DNA of 13,010 nt from Bacteroidales bacterium UBA6248 (GTDB lineage Bacteria; Bacteroidota; Bacteroidia; Bacteroidales; Lentimicrobiaceae). Location: assembly GCA_002441345.1 (NCBI GenBank), contig DJVU01000004.1:1163-14172 (forward strand), written 5' to 3'. Below are positions 1 to 5,834 of the stretch, in pieces. The notes under the pieces are model-generated. The model was not told where the DNA came from. It did no database searches and saw only the letters and a program-made list of their open reading frames with translations. Position numbers and translations under genes: made by a program. Position 1 is the first letter of the stretch; the number at the start of each line of letters is the position of its first letter.

Positions 1-30
1 AGGTTACAGGTTTGAATCCTGTCGGAGTCA
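1..30 (+). tRNA. tRNA 3' end (partial, cut by left edge)
   Basis: The first 30 bases fold as the 3' part of a tRNA. Positions 1-5 are the variable loop, ACAGG (6-10) and CCTGT (18-22) form the T stem around a 7-base loop TTTGAAT (11-17), CGGAGTC (23-29) is the acceptor 3' strand and A30 the discriminator. CCA is not encoded, since CAAC follows. The anticodon lies outside the window, so the amino acid cannot be named; the missing 5' acceptor strand should read GACTCCG. The third T-loop base (tRNA position 56) is T rather than the nearly universal C. Confidence 0.85.
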
Positions 31-34
31 CAAC

Positions 35-62
35 AAAAGGGGTTTTTACACCCCTTTTTTTT
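35..62 (+). terminator. Rho-independent terminator after the tRNA
   Basis: AAAAGGGG (35-42) pairs with CCCCTTTT (51-58) across a short loop, with T43-A50 possibly closing it, and the T-run extends to 62. It starts 5 nt after the tRNA discriminator base and should end the tRNA transcript. Confidence 0.85.
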
Positions 63-118
63 ATGCCTTTATGGATTGAAAACCGGCGGCATGTTTAACA
101 AATCCGGCGACGGGCTTA

Positions 119-481
119 ATGTTAATGTTAAAAGATAAGACTATGATTACCAATTGGTTTAACGGGATACCCGTAGCAATTACAGTTTCCGATAACGAAG
201 GAAAAATAATTGAAATGAACGAAGCTGCCTCAAACGTTTTTGCACGCTCAGGTGGCAAAGAACTTATTGGAAGCTTCTTAGCCAACTGCCATAAACCGGA
301 TTCCATGCAGATTATTGAAAAACTGCTGGAAGGAGCGAGTCCGCATGTATATACTATTGAAAAAAATGGTCAGAAGAAGCTGATCTTTCAAACACCGTGG
401 TATCTGAACGGTGAAGTAGGCGGACTGGTAGAAATTTCGATGGTAATACCTGCTGAAATGTCGCATTACATCAGGAAATAG
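119..481 (+). CDS. Small single-domain PAS protein
   Basis: This encodes 120 residues, or 112 if translation starts at the third in-frame ATG (143). Nearly the whole length is one PAS fold: the start VAITVSDNEGKIIEMNEAAS is the typical PAS core where a cofactor or ligand pocket forms, followed by the G-KELIG helix and a C-terminal sheet (KKLIFQTPWYLNGEVGGLVEIS). No kinase, GGDEF or DNA-binding domain is attached, so it is probably a stand-alone sensor or interaction module. Similar short proteins are common in Bacteroidota and Firmicutes and are sometimes mislabelled diguanylate cyclase. There is no signal peptide or membrane segment, so it is likely cytosolic. No clear Shine-Dalgarno decides between ATG 119, 125 and 143. 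It follows the tRNA terminator and converges with the next gene, with 18 nt between stop codons. Ligand and partner are unknown. Confidence 0.8.
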   Translation: MLMLKDKTMITNWFNGIPVAITVSDNEGKIIEMNEAASNVFARSGGKELIGSFLANCHKPDSMQIIEKLLEGASPHVYTIEKNGQKKLIFQTPWYLNGEVGGLVEISMVIPAEMSHYIRK

Positions 482-499
482 TCATTCAAACGCAGGTAT

Positions 500-1045
500 T
501 TACCGGTTGGTTTTCCCGCCAAGGGCAGTAAGTGCCTCATCCACCGGTTCCCAGAGTTCAATTTTATTGCCTTCCGGATCCAGGATGTGCACAAATTTTC
601 CATAATCGTAGCTTTCAATTTCGTCAAGTACGGTTACACCCGCCGCTTTCAGATTTCGTACCATTCCTTCAATATTTCTTACCCTGTAATTGATCATCAT
701 CTCCTGTCGCGAAGGTGACAGATAGGTACTTCCTTTCCTGAAGGCACTCCATCTCAGGTAGTTTATTTCTTCCGGCCGGTTCGAATTTCTAAACTCAAAC
801 ACCGCTCCGTACGGATCCGTAACCATGCCAAGGTTAGAACCATACCATTCAAGCAAGCCGGCGGGATCTTCCGCAGCGAAAAAGATTCCCCCTATTCCGG
901 TTATTCCCGGAGTTGTATCTGCTGCAATTTCCGCTTGTGCGGATTCCACGGCAGTAACATCAACTGTTGCTGTATTGCAGGCAGCAATCAGAAAAATCAG
1001 AAAATAAAAAGCGGATTTTGCGTGGTGAGTGATACCGTTTCCCAT
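500..1045 (-). CDS. VOC-family (glyoxalase/bleomycin-resistance fold) lipoprotein
   Basis: The 181-residue product begins with a lipoprotein signal: a hydrophobic stretch FYFLIFLIAAC with lipobox I-A-A-C23, so it should be lipid-anchored on the periplasmic side. Residues about 48-168 form one VOC module of two beta-alpha-beta-beta-beta units, with the C-terminal signature FVHILDPEGNKIELWEP carrying candidate metal ligands H153 and E163. The usual first-strand histidine is replaced by glycine (GIGGIFF), so the metal site may be altered. VOC enzymes include glyoxalases, dioxygenases and antibiotic-binding proteins; the substrate cannot be read here. The gene lies 48 nt downstream of arfB on the same strand and has a good Shine-Dalgarno (AAGGAAAG) before its ATG, unlike most genes here. 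Confidence 0.85.
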   Translation of the reverse strand: MGNGITHHAKSAFYFLIFLIAACNTATVDVTAVESAQAEIAADTTPGITGIGGIFFAAEDPAGLLEWYGSNLGMVTDPYGAVFEFRNSNRPEEINYLRWSAFRKGSTYLSPSRQEMMINYRVRNIEGMVRNLKAAGVTVLDEIESYDYGKFVHILDPEGNKIELWEPVDEALTALGGKTNR

Positions 1046-1093
1046 TGCTTTCCTTCGTTTTACCGTTTATACTGATGATCGTCATCTCCCGCG

Positions 1094-1513
1094 TCAAAGC
1101 GGGGGTTTGCGGAGTTCTTTCTTTTGCGACAGCTCTTTCTTTTCCGCCAGGCGGGCTTCATTCACGGCTTTTCCCGGTTTCGTTTTCACCCGTTTCTTTG
1201 CCGGCTTCAGCGATTTCTCCATTAAAACATAAAACCTTTTGACCGCATCTTCCTTGTTTGCCTGCTGCGAGCGCGACCTGCGGGCGGTTACGATCAAAAC
1301 ACCATTGACGGTAAGCCTGTGCGCAAGCTTTGCCATCAGTAATTCCTTTTGCCCGGGCATCAACAGTTTTGACTCCGGAATATTGAAGTGCAGGTCAACC
1401 CTTGTTTCTGTTTTATTTACATGCTGTCCGCCTTTTCCGCTGCTGCGGGATGTAAGAAATACCAGCTCGGATGAGAGGTCCGGAATGCCTGCAATGGATG
1501 TAGTCTCGCTCAT
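1094..1513 (-). CDS. arfB: ArfB, alternative ribosome-rescue peptidyl-tRNA hydrolase
   Basis: The 139-residue length equals that of E. coli ArfB (YaeJ). The N-terminal domain carries the release-factor catalytic motif SSGKGGQHVNKTETRV with GGQ at 28-30. The C-terminal tail from about residue 100 is rich in Lys/Arg (KPAKKRVKTKPGK and onward), the part that in the family enters the empty mRNA channel of a stalled ribosome. It lacks the codon-recognition domains of RF1/RF2. It hydrolyses peptidyl-tRNA on non-stop ribosomes in the cytosol. It is followed at 48 nt by the VOC lipoprotein gene, likely co-transcribed. Its start codon lies 8 nt after a U8 tract that follows an inverted-repeat stem, which may terminate or attenuate transcription; there is no Shine-Dalgarno. 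Confidence 0.93.
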   Translation of the reverse strand: MSETTSIAGIPDLSSELVFLTSRSSGKGGQHVNKTETRVDLHFNIPESKLLMPGQKELLMAKLAHRLTVNGVLIVTARRSRSQQANKEDAVKRFYVLMEKSLKPAKKRVKTKPGKAVNEARLAEKKELSQKKELRKPPL

Positions 1514-1521
1514 GAATTCAG

Positions 1522-1628
1522 AAAAAAAAGCTGGTTCTGCCCCGGAATTTTGTCCGCATCTCTTCCAAAAAATATATAAGACCGGAAGAATTAACGATGC
1601 TGCAAAATAATGAAAAAACAGAACCAGC
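1522..1628 (-). terminator. Long-loop hairpin with U8 tract: terminator of the redoxin operon or arfB leader attenuator
   Basis: On the minus strand GCTGGTTCTG (1628-1619) is complementary over 10 bp without mismatch to CAGAACCAGC (1539-1530), followed directly by eight T (1529-1522). The loop is 79 nt and holds its own 6-bp stem (TCTTCC 1561-1566 with GGAAGA 1584-1589). The structure starts 27 nt after the redoxin stop codon and ends 8 nt before the arfB ATG. It may stop read-through from the tlpA-like/redoxin operon, or control arfB. A TATATA-TTTTTTG stretch inside the loop could be an arfB promoter that makes a transcript lacking the 5' arm. Confidence 0.5.
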
Positions 1629-1654
1629 CCTGCAGGAAAACCGGCGTAAATAAA

Positions 1655-2257
1655 TTATTTACCAGCTACTTTAATTGTACATCCAATGGCCTTGGTCGTT
1701 GTGGTAACCGGCTTATTGCCTTTTATCAGTGCATATACGGCATCCTCAACGTACTTTTGCTTTACGGCTTCCGTATCCTGATGATTATCGTCGATGGCGC
1801 CTATATACTCCACAATATACCCGCCTTTTTCACGGTTCAGCACAAACACATGAGGCGTGCGTGTGGCTCCGTAAGCAGGAAATATCTTCTGGCCCTCGTC
1901 GATCAGATAGGGGAACGTAAATCCTTTCTCAGCAGCACGCTTCTGCATGTCTTCAAATCCATCACCAGGCGAAACAGCCGGATCGTTCGGATTGATAGCT
2001 ATCACAGGATATCCCAGTTCCTTAAACCTCAGATCAAGATCAATGATTCTGTCTTCGTAGGCGATTGAAAACGGACAGTGATTACACGTAAAAATTACGA
2101 TAAATCCTTTTGCATCTGTGTAGTCGCTCATCGACACTGTAGTCCCGTCGATGTTTTTCAGTTTGAAATCAATGGCCTTATCCCCGGGCTTATACCCCTG
2201 GGCTACGGCATATGCGGCAGCCATTATTAAAAACGCTGCAAGAATGGTTTTTCTCAT
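1655..2257 (-). CDS. Exported redoxin / thioredoxin-fold protein with CNHC active site
   Basis: The product has 200 residues with an N-terminal signal peptide (MRKTILAAFLIMAAAYAVAQ, likely cut after AVA). The AhpC/TSA-like thioredoxin fold runs from about residue 22. GDKAIDFKLKNIDG is the peroxiredoxin-like entry, IFTCNHCPFS holds the C58/C61 redox pair, and TRTPHVFV supplies the cis-proline. The extra cysteine near the C-terminus (AIGCTIK, C193) is often seen in this subfamily. CNHC replaces the usual WCxPC, which fits a thiol-disulfide protein of undefined partner in the periplasm. Its ATG overlaps the stop codon of the upstream TlpA-like gene by 4 nt (ATGA), so the two are translationally coupled and probably work together. 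Confidence 0.88.
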   Translation of the reverse strand: MRKTILAAFLIMAAAYAVAQGYKPGDKAIDFKLKNIDGTTVSMSDYTDAKGFIVIFTCNHCPFSIAYEDRIIDLDLRFKELGYPVIAINPNDPAVSPGDGFEDMQKRAAEKGFTFPYLIDEGQKIFPAYGATRTPHVFVLNREKGGYIVEYIGAIDDNHQDTEAVKQKYVEDAVYALIKGNKPVTTTTKAIGCTIKVAGK

Positions 2258-2736
2258 AGGTTATTCAGTTTTTGTTTTACAATTTCTTCAAGTTCCGGAT
2301 ACGTGAAGCTTTTTTCATAAAAATCGAAGCCGCTTCGGTTATATACTACCGTTGCCGGAAGGGCTCCCGACCACAGAGGACTTACCTTTTCAATCCAGCT
2401 GTTGGCATCGGGATCGTTTAAGACAAGTACTTCAGGGGTTAAATTGTGTTTAGTAATAAACGGGATCAGCCGCGTTTCAATCTGTCTGACAAAATCCAGG
2501 CTTACCAGCACAACTTTCACTTTCTCAGCGGCATACGAATCGTGGAGCAGCTGGAAGTGAGGCATCTCTTTCACGCAGGGAAGGCACCAGGTAGCCCAGA
2601 AATTAACCACATAGGTTGTATCGTTTCGTTGCATCAGCATAGGTTCGAGCTGCCCGAAACTAACTACCTGAATTTCCTGTGCATCAGCTACCCGGATCAG
2701 ACCGAGAAAAAGTATCAGTGCTATAAGCTTCTTCAT
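2254..2736 (-). CDS. TlpA/ResA-type exported thiol-disulfide oxidoreductase
   Basis: The product has 160 residues. The signal peptide is MKKLIALILFLGLIRVADAQ, with a likely cut after ADA. The thioredoxin core VVNFWATWCLPCVKEMPHF has the classic W-C-x-P-C centre at C51/C54, and GALPATVVYN gives the cis-proline (P127). This is the usual size for a single-domain periplasmic TlpA/ResA-like reductase of disulfides in secreted proteins or in cytochrome c maturation; no cytochrome genes are nearby to fix the target. The start is the first ATG after the signal-like sequence, 5 nt beyond a T8 tract, without a Shine-Dalgarno. It is followed by the redoxin with a 4-nt overlap. Confidence 0.9.
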   Translation of the reverse strand: MKKLIALILFLGLIRVADAQEIQVVSFGQLEPMLMQRNDTTYVVNFWATWCLPCVKEMPHFQLLHDSYAAEKVKVVLVSLDFVRQIETRLIPFITKHNLTPEVLVLNDPDANSWIEKVSPLWSGALPATVVYNRSGFDFYEKSFTYPELEEIVKQKLNNL

Positions 2737-2741
2737 TGGCT

Positions 2742-2779
2742 AAAAAAAATTTGCCTGAAATTGGATCAGGTAATCAGGC
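2742..2779 (-). terminator. Hairpin with U8 tract ahead of the TlpA-like gene
   Basis: On the minus strand GCCTGA (2779-2774) can pair with TCAGGC (2758-2753), or an inner CCTGA (2770-2766) can pair with the same 3' arm over a 7-nt loop. AAA and eight T (2749-2742) follow. It lies about 125 nt after the amidohydrolase stop and 5 nt before the TlpA-like start codon. It is most simply the amidohydrolase terminator. A TAAGTTTA box just upstream would instead place it in the leader of the TlpA-like gene. Confidence 0.5.
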
Positions 2780-2903
2780 TCACCATAAACTTATGTAAGT
2801 AAAAAATTGCCCCGGACAATATCCCGGATGCATTCTTTTCCGAACTATTCTGATGTATCAAACAAAACTCCCGGGCGCTTGTTCACTGGCAGGGCTTTGC
2901 TGT

Positions 2904-4541
2904 TCAACGGTTATATACCGGGTTGCCATCAATATAGGTTGCAAAGACTCTTGAAAGCGGAATTTCCTTTTCGGGGACGGTCATAATGTCCCGGTCGAGG
3001 ATGACGAAGTCGGCATTTTTACCGGGCTCCAGACTTCCGCGCCTGTTTTCTTCGAAACAGGCCTTTGCAGCCCATATGGTAATCGAGCGGAGTGCTTCCT
3101 CACGGGTGAGGGCATTTTCCTTCTGAAAGCCTTTTGGCGGATTCCCTTTAAGATCTTTTCGGGCTACGGCAGAATAGAAGGTGTTTACCGGACTTATTCC
3201 TTCGATGGGGAAATCGGTGCCGTTTGGAATCCAGCCGTTCTGCAGCATCAGTTTGCGGAAGGCATAGGCATTTTTAAGCCTGGCCTGTCCAATTCGCGAG
3301 CCTGCCCAGCCCATATCGCTGGTGGCGTGGGTAGCCTGAACGGAAGGGATGATGGCGAATTCGCCGAACTTGCTGAAGTCGTCAGGATGAACAATCTGGG
3401 CATGCTCAATGCGCCAGCGAAAATCATTATCGGGCAGCAGATAATTGCTGTATACATTTAAAACGGTTCGTACCGCAGAGTCTCCGATTGCATGGGTATT
3501 CACCTGAAAGCCGCGGTCGTAGGCCATCAGGCAGATTCGGCCAAGTTCTTCCGGAGTGATTGTCAATAGTCCGTAATGCCCCGGCTGATCGCTGTAAGGT
3601 TCTATCATACAGGCACCCCTGGAACCAAGAGCCCCGTCGGCATAGAGTTTTACGGCACGTACACTGAGTCTGGGCTGAACGCGTATTCCCTTTTTCAGAT
3701 AACGGTTTATATTTTCATCGGTTGGACTAATCATGGCATAAACAGCCATCATCAGCTCGTTCTCCTGCTGAAGGCTGTCGATAAAATCAATGGTGGAGGC
3801 ATCCAGGCCGGCATCGGCTACCATTGTTAATCCAACGCTGTAGCAGTTTCCTGCCGCTTCTTTTAACAGAACAGCCTTCTCACCTGCCGATGGTTCCGGA
3901 ATCAGTTCCCGGAAACGGTCGGCATACGACTCAAGGAAAATACCGCTGAACTTACCGTTTTTCATATGCGCCATTTTCGGGTCAGAAATGCTGTCGGGTG
4001 TAAGTCCGGATGCTGCAATTGCGGCATCGTTGACAAGTACGGCATGTCCGTCGACTCGTACCAAAACTACCGGAACATCAGGAAAAATCCGGTTCAGGGC
4101 GGTGTTGTCGGGGAAACTCCGGCCTGGCCAGTTGTTCTGATCCCAGCCCCTGCCGGCAAGCCAGGCAGAGGGATACTCGTTGTAATGGTTTTCAAGTATA
4201 TCCAAAACCTGCTGAAACGAAGATGCATAGGAAAGGTCGGCATATTGCTTGATAAGAGAATATCCGTAAAAGTGACAATGAGCATCGATAAAACCCGGAT
4301 AGATTGCTTTGCCGCCGGCATCAAACACCGAATCGGCTTCAAAATTCTCACGAATGTACCTGTCATCTCCCAGCGCCAGTACCCTGCCCTTCGCGACAGC
4401 CATGGCGGTATAAATTGTAAAACCACTGTCGGCCGTATAGATAACGGCATTCTCAATGATAAGATCAGCCGTCGACCGGTTTCGGTTACAAGAACTTAAC
4501 GCCATAATTATCAATGGAATTGCAAAAATTCTGAATATCAT
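2904..4541 (-). CDS. Amidohydrolase family 3 (YtcJ-like) lipoprotein
   Basis: The product has 545 residues. The N-terminus is a lipoprotein signal (IIMALSSC, Cys18), so the enzyme is probably membrane-anchored in the envelope. The urease-type amidohydrolase fold follows: a small beta-sandwich start (DLIIENAVIYTADSG), metal ligands in DAHCHF (H88, H90), the likely bridging lysine in RAVKLYADGALGSRG (K298), H350 in NTHAIGD, H380 in EHAQ and the catalytic aspartate in GTDFP (D443). The C-terminal strand set (GSLEPGKNADFVILDRD) closes the composite domain. All expected metal and catalytic positions are present, so it should be active on an amide, carbamate or cyclic amide substrate that cannot be named. 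A TAAGTTTG promoter box lies 23 nt before the ATG, and AGGA may serve as ribosome-binding site. Confidence 0.92.
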   Translation of the reverse strand: MIFRIFAIPLIIMALSSCNRNRSTADLIIENAVIYTADSGFTIYTAMAVAKGRVLALGDDRYIRENFEADSVFDAGGKAIYPGFIDAHCHFYGYSLIKQYADLSYASSFQQVLDILENHYNEYPSAWLAGRGWDQNNWPGRSFPDNTALNRIFPDVPVVLVRVDGHAVLVNDAAIAASGLTPDSISDPKMAHMKNGKFSGIFLESYADRFRELIPEPSAGEKAVLLKEAAGNCYSVGLTMVADAGLDASTIDFIDSLQQENELMMAVYAMISPTDENINRYLKKGIRVQPRLSVRAVKLYADGALGSRGACMIEPYSDQPGHYGLLTITPEELGRICLMAYDRGFQVNTHAIGDSAVRTVLNVYSNYLLPDNDFRWRIEHAQIVHPDDFSKFGEFAIIPSVQATHATSDMGWAGSRIGQARLKNAYAFRKLMLQNGWIPNGTDFPIEGISPVNTFYSAVARKDLKGNPPKGFQKENALTREEALRSITIWAAKACFEENRRGSLEPGKNADFVILDRDIMTVPEKEIPLSRVFATYIDGNPVYNR

Positions 4542-4564
4542 TTTTGTTCCTGGCTATTTTAAGG

Positions 4565-4572
4565 CAAACTTA
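4565..4572 (-). promoter_or_regulatory. Candidate Bacteroidota -7 box for the amidohydrolase gene
   Basis: The minus strand reads TAAGTTTG, an exact match to the Bacteroidota -7 consensus TAnnTTTG, 23 nt before the ATG at 4541. No clear TTTG -33 element lies at the usual 19-21 nt further upstream. Confidence 0.5.
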
Positions 4573-4811
4573 TAGATTTTTCCTGTTTACATAACAGTTA
4601 TTCCTGCCTTTTTGCTGAGGATATTTCAACATTTTTGTTATTTTTTGGATGGTAATATGTTACACGCACGACTTCAAAACCTTCTGAATGATTTCTGTTT
4701 TTATTTTTTCCTTGCGGACTTATCCCTTAATTGTCATTGTCAGAATTTCGTTTTACGTTACCATGGTTTTGACCGGGGCCGGAAATCCGGCCGCTGCTTT
4801 CTGATTCTTAG
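4573..4811. other. Non-coding stretch left of the decayed fragment
   Basis: Together with 4812-5118 this makes a gap of 577 nt. The left part is T-rich on the + strand. Open frames of up to about 70 codons occur, but none resembles a protein, so I call no gene. A perfect 6-bp all-GC stem (GGCCGG 4777-4782, loop AAAT, CCGGCC 4787-4792) lacks a proper U-tract. The last 15-40 nt may belong to the pseudogene to the right. Confidence 0.5.
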
Positions 4812-4964
4812 GAATGGTACGGAAACCGGGTAAATTACCGGAGAACAACTGCTTTCACGGGATTTCGGATTGCGATAGCGAGGATGATAGAAACGGGTAT
4901 GAACAATGAAGTGGAACATCTGTTTATCAGGAACAAAGAAAAATGGTGGGTTCGTGCCGGATAA
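4812..4964 (+). pseudogene. Possible remnant of a formylglycine-generating-enzyme (SUMF1) domain C-terminus
   Basis: The frame opened after TAG at 4809-4811 reads EWYGNRVNYR, then TTAFTGFRIAIAR, and ends at TAA 4962-4964. The spacing of an R-x-N-Y-R motif followed by G-F-R-I-A is like the end of FGE-sulfatase/SUMF1 domains, whose last core strand is G-F-R-x-A. In the same frame, before the stop, LLSDS could correspond to residues after the usual RGGSW motif, but RGGS itself is not readable, which suggests frameshifts plus a nonsense mutation. No start codon, signal peptide or upstream domain could be found. The match rests on a short stretch, so chance is possible. A 26-codon ORF inside it (ATG at 4884, ending WWVRAG) is probably only the tail of this frame. 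Confidence 0.35.
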
Positions 4965-5050
4965 GAATGATTGTTATTAATTATTTATTTTCCGGGCAAT
5001 TATTTGAAAGCCAAAGGTGCCACGTAAGCCGGCTAATTAAAAAAGTCGAT

Positions 5051-5058
5051 TAATTTTG
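5051..5058 (+). promoter_or_regulatory. Upstream copy of a TAnnTTTG box
   Basis: TAATTTTG occurs here and again at 5089-5096, 38 nt apart. This copy is 60 nt before the DUF6580 start codon. It could be a second promoter or a chance match in AT-rich DNA. Confidence 0.3.
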
Positions 5059-5088
5059 ACTTTTAATTTCTTTATCGGAAAACCTTTT

Positions 5089-5096
5089 TAATTTTG
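5089..5096 (+). promoter_or_regulatory. Candidate -7 box for the DUF6580 gene
   Basis: TAATTTTG matches TAnnTTTG exactly, 22 nt before the ATG at 5119, the same layout as at the amidohydrolase and uvrB genes. A -33 TTTG is not evident (TTTC at 5067-5070, 18 nt before the box). Confidence 0.5.
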
Positions 5097-5118
5097 CCCC
5101 GAACTAAACTTGTACACG

Positions 5119-5643
5119 ATGGAAAAGAAACATGTTTCGACCAGGTTTATGATTATAGTAATTGCAATTTCACTTGCCGCCTTAATGCGCCTGGTGCCGC
5201 ACTGGCCAAATTTTACACCGGTTGCTGCCATCGCCTTATTCAGCGGTGCAACCATACACCGTAAATCGCTGGCGTTTCTTATTCCAGTCATTGCCATGCT
5301 GCTCAGCGATATGATTCTGGGTTTTCATGCTACCATGCTTGCCGTATATGCCGGCTTCCTGATAACGGTTCTTATCGGATTCCGTCTGCGTAACAGGGTT
5401 AAAGCAGGTAACGTCGTGCTGGCTTCATTGTCGTCATCTGTTATTTTCTTCCTCATTACCAATTTCGGAGCCTGGATCAGCGGTATGATGCCATATTCGA
5501 AAGATTTCAGCGGACTTATGCAGGCTTACATTGCCGGTATCCCGTTTTTCAACAACGGATTACTTGGCGATCTTTTTTACAGCACCGTTCTTTTCGGAGC
5601 ATTTTATCTGGTTACCCGACGCTATCCTGCACTGGCAAAATAA
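5119..5643 (+). CDS. DUF6580-type integral membrane protein (putative transport protein)
   Basis: The product has 174 residues and about five hydrophobic segments. The N-terminal part ALMRLVPHWPNFTPVAAIALFSGA is the family's signature, and SDMILGFH is a second conserved spot after the second hydrophobic stretch. LITNFGAWIS and NGLLGDLFYSTVLFGAFYL form the C-terminal membrane part. The family resembles substrate-binding (S) components of ECF transporters in size and topology and is annotated as a putative transport protein; the substrate is unknown. I chose ATG 5119 over the in-frame TTG at 5110 because homologues begin close to the first helix and ATG is stronger. The gene stands alone between a promoter box and a bidirectional terminator. 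Confidence 0.8.
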   Translation: MEKKHVSTRFMIIVIAISLAALMRLVPHWPNFTPVAAIALFSGATIHRKSLAFLIPVIAMLLSDMILGFHATMLAVYAGFLITVLIGFRLRNRVKAGNVVLASLSSSVIFFLITNFGAWISGMMPYSKDFSGLMQAYIAGIPFFNNGLLGDLFYSTVLFGAFYLVTRRYPALAK

Positions 5644-5702
5644 TTTTGTTTAAGATCCCTGCCGGTGAATTTCCACCGGAAATTTATACGGTTCAAAAAA
5701 AT

Positions 5703-5730
5703 AAAAGGCTGCCTACTGGCGGCCTTCTTT
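5703..5730. terminator. Bidirectional terminator between convergent genes
   Basis: AAGGCTGCC (5705-5713) pairs with GGCGGCCTT (5718-5726) over loop TACT, with one G-U pair. On the + strand TTCTTT follows, ending the DUF6580 transcript. On the minus strand the stem is followed by TTTTATTTTTTT (complement of 5695-5706), ending the GroES-like transcript. Confidence 0.85.
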
Positions 5731-5737
5731 ATTATCA

Positions 5738-5751
5738 ATACTCCGGAGTAT
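5738..5751. repeat. 14-bp perfect palindrome
   Basis: ATACTCCGGAGTAT is self-complementary over all 14 bases, 11 nt right of the bidirectional terminator. The half CCGGAGTAT recurs at 5820-5828. It may be a dimeric-regulator site or a chance sequence; it is far from any promoter seen. Confidence 0.4.
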
Positions 5752-5834
5752 CATTCTTCAACCCGAAAGGGAAAATCTGCTGGTGAGCAGCGGTAATGGG
5801 AAGAAGCAATCACAGCATCCCGGAGTATTTCCTG

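Noticed and set aside
1..120. tRNA 3' end as a possible integration site for a mobile element
   Set aside because: No integrase, no second copy of the tRNA 3' end and no foreign-looking genes are visible in the window.
1655..2736. Two thioredoxin-fold genes as a possible cytochrome c maturation cluster
   Set aside because: No ccs/ccm, cytochrome or DsbD-like gene in the window; the pair supports only a general periplasmic redox role.
3966..4499. Plus-strand open frame of 177 codons
   Set aside because: Lies fully inside the amidohydrolase gene on the other strand, whose metal-ligand motifs are intact.
4612..4833. Plus-strand open frame of 73 codons
   Set aside because: Phe/Cys/Leu-rich translation of a T-rich stretch, no homology recognised, no promoter or ribosome site.
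4811..4860. Resemblance to a cobalamin riboswitch core (GGAAACCGG ... CCGGAG ... AACTGC) upstream of the DUF6580 membrane gene
   Set aside because: No B12 box (GCCACTG or AGTCAGGAGACC-like) and no pairing partner follows in the next 250 nt. The same bases read better as a decayed protein-coding frame, and the gene has a promoter box just before its start.
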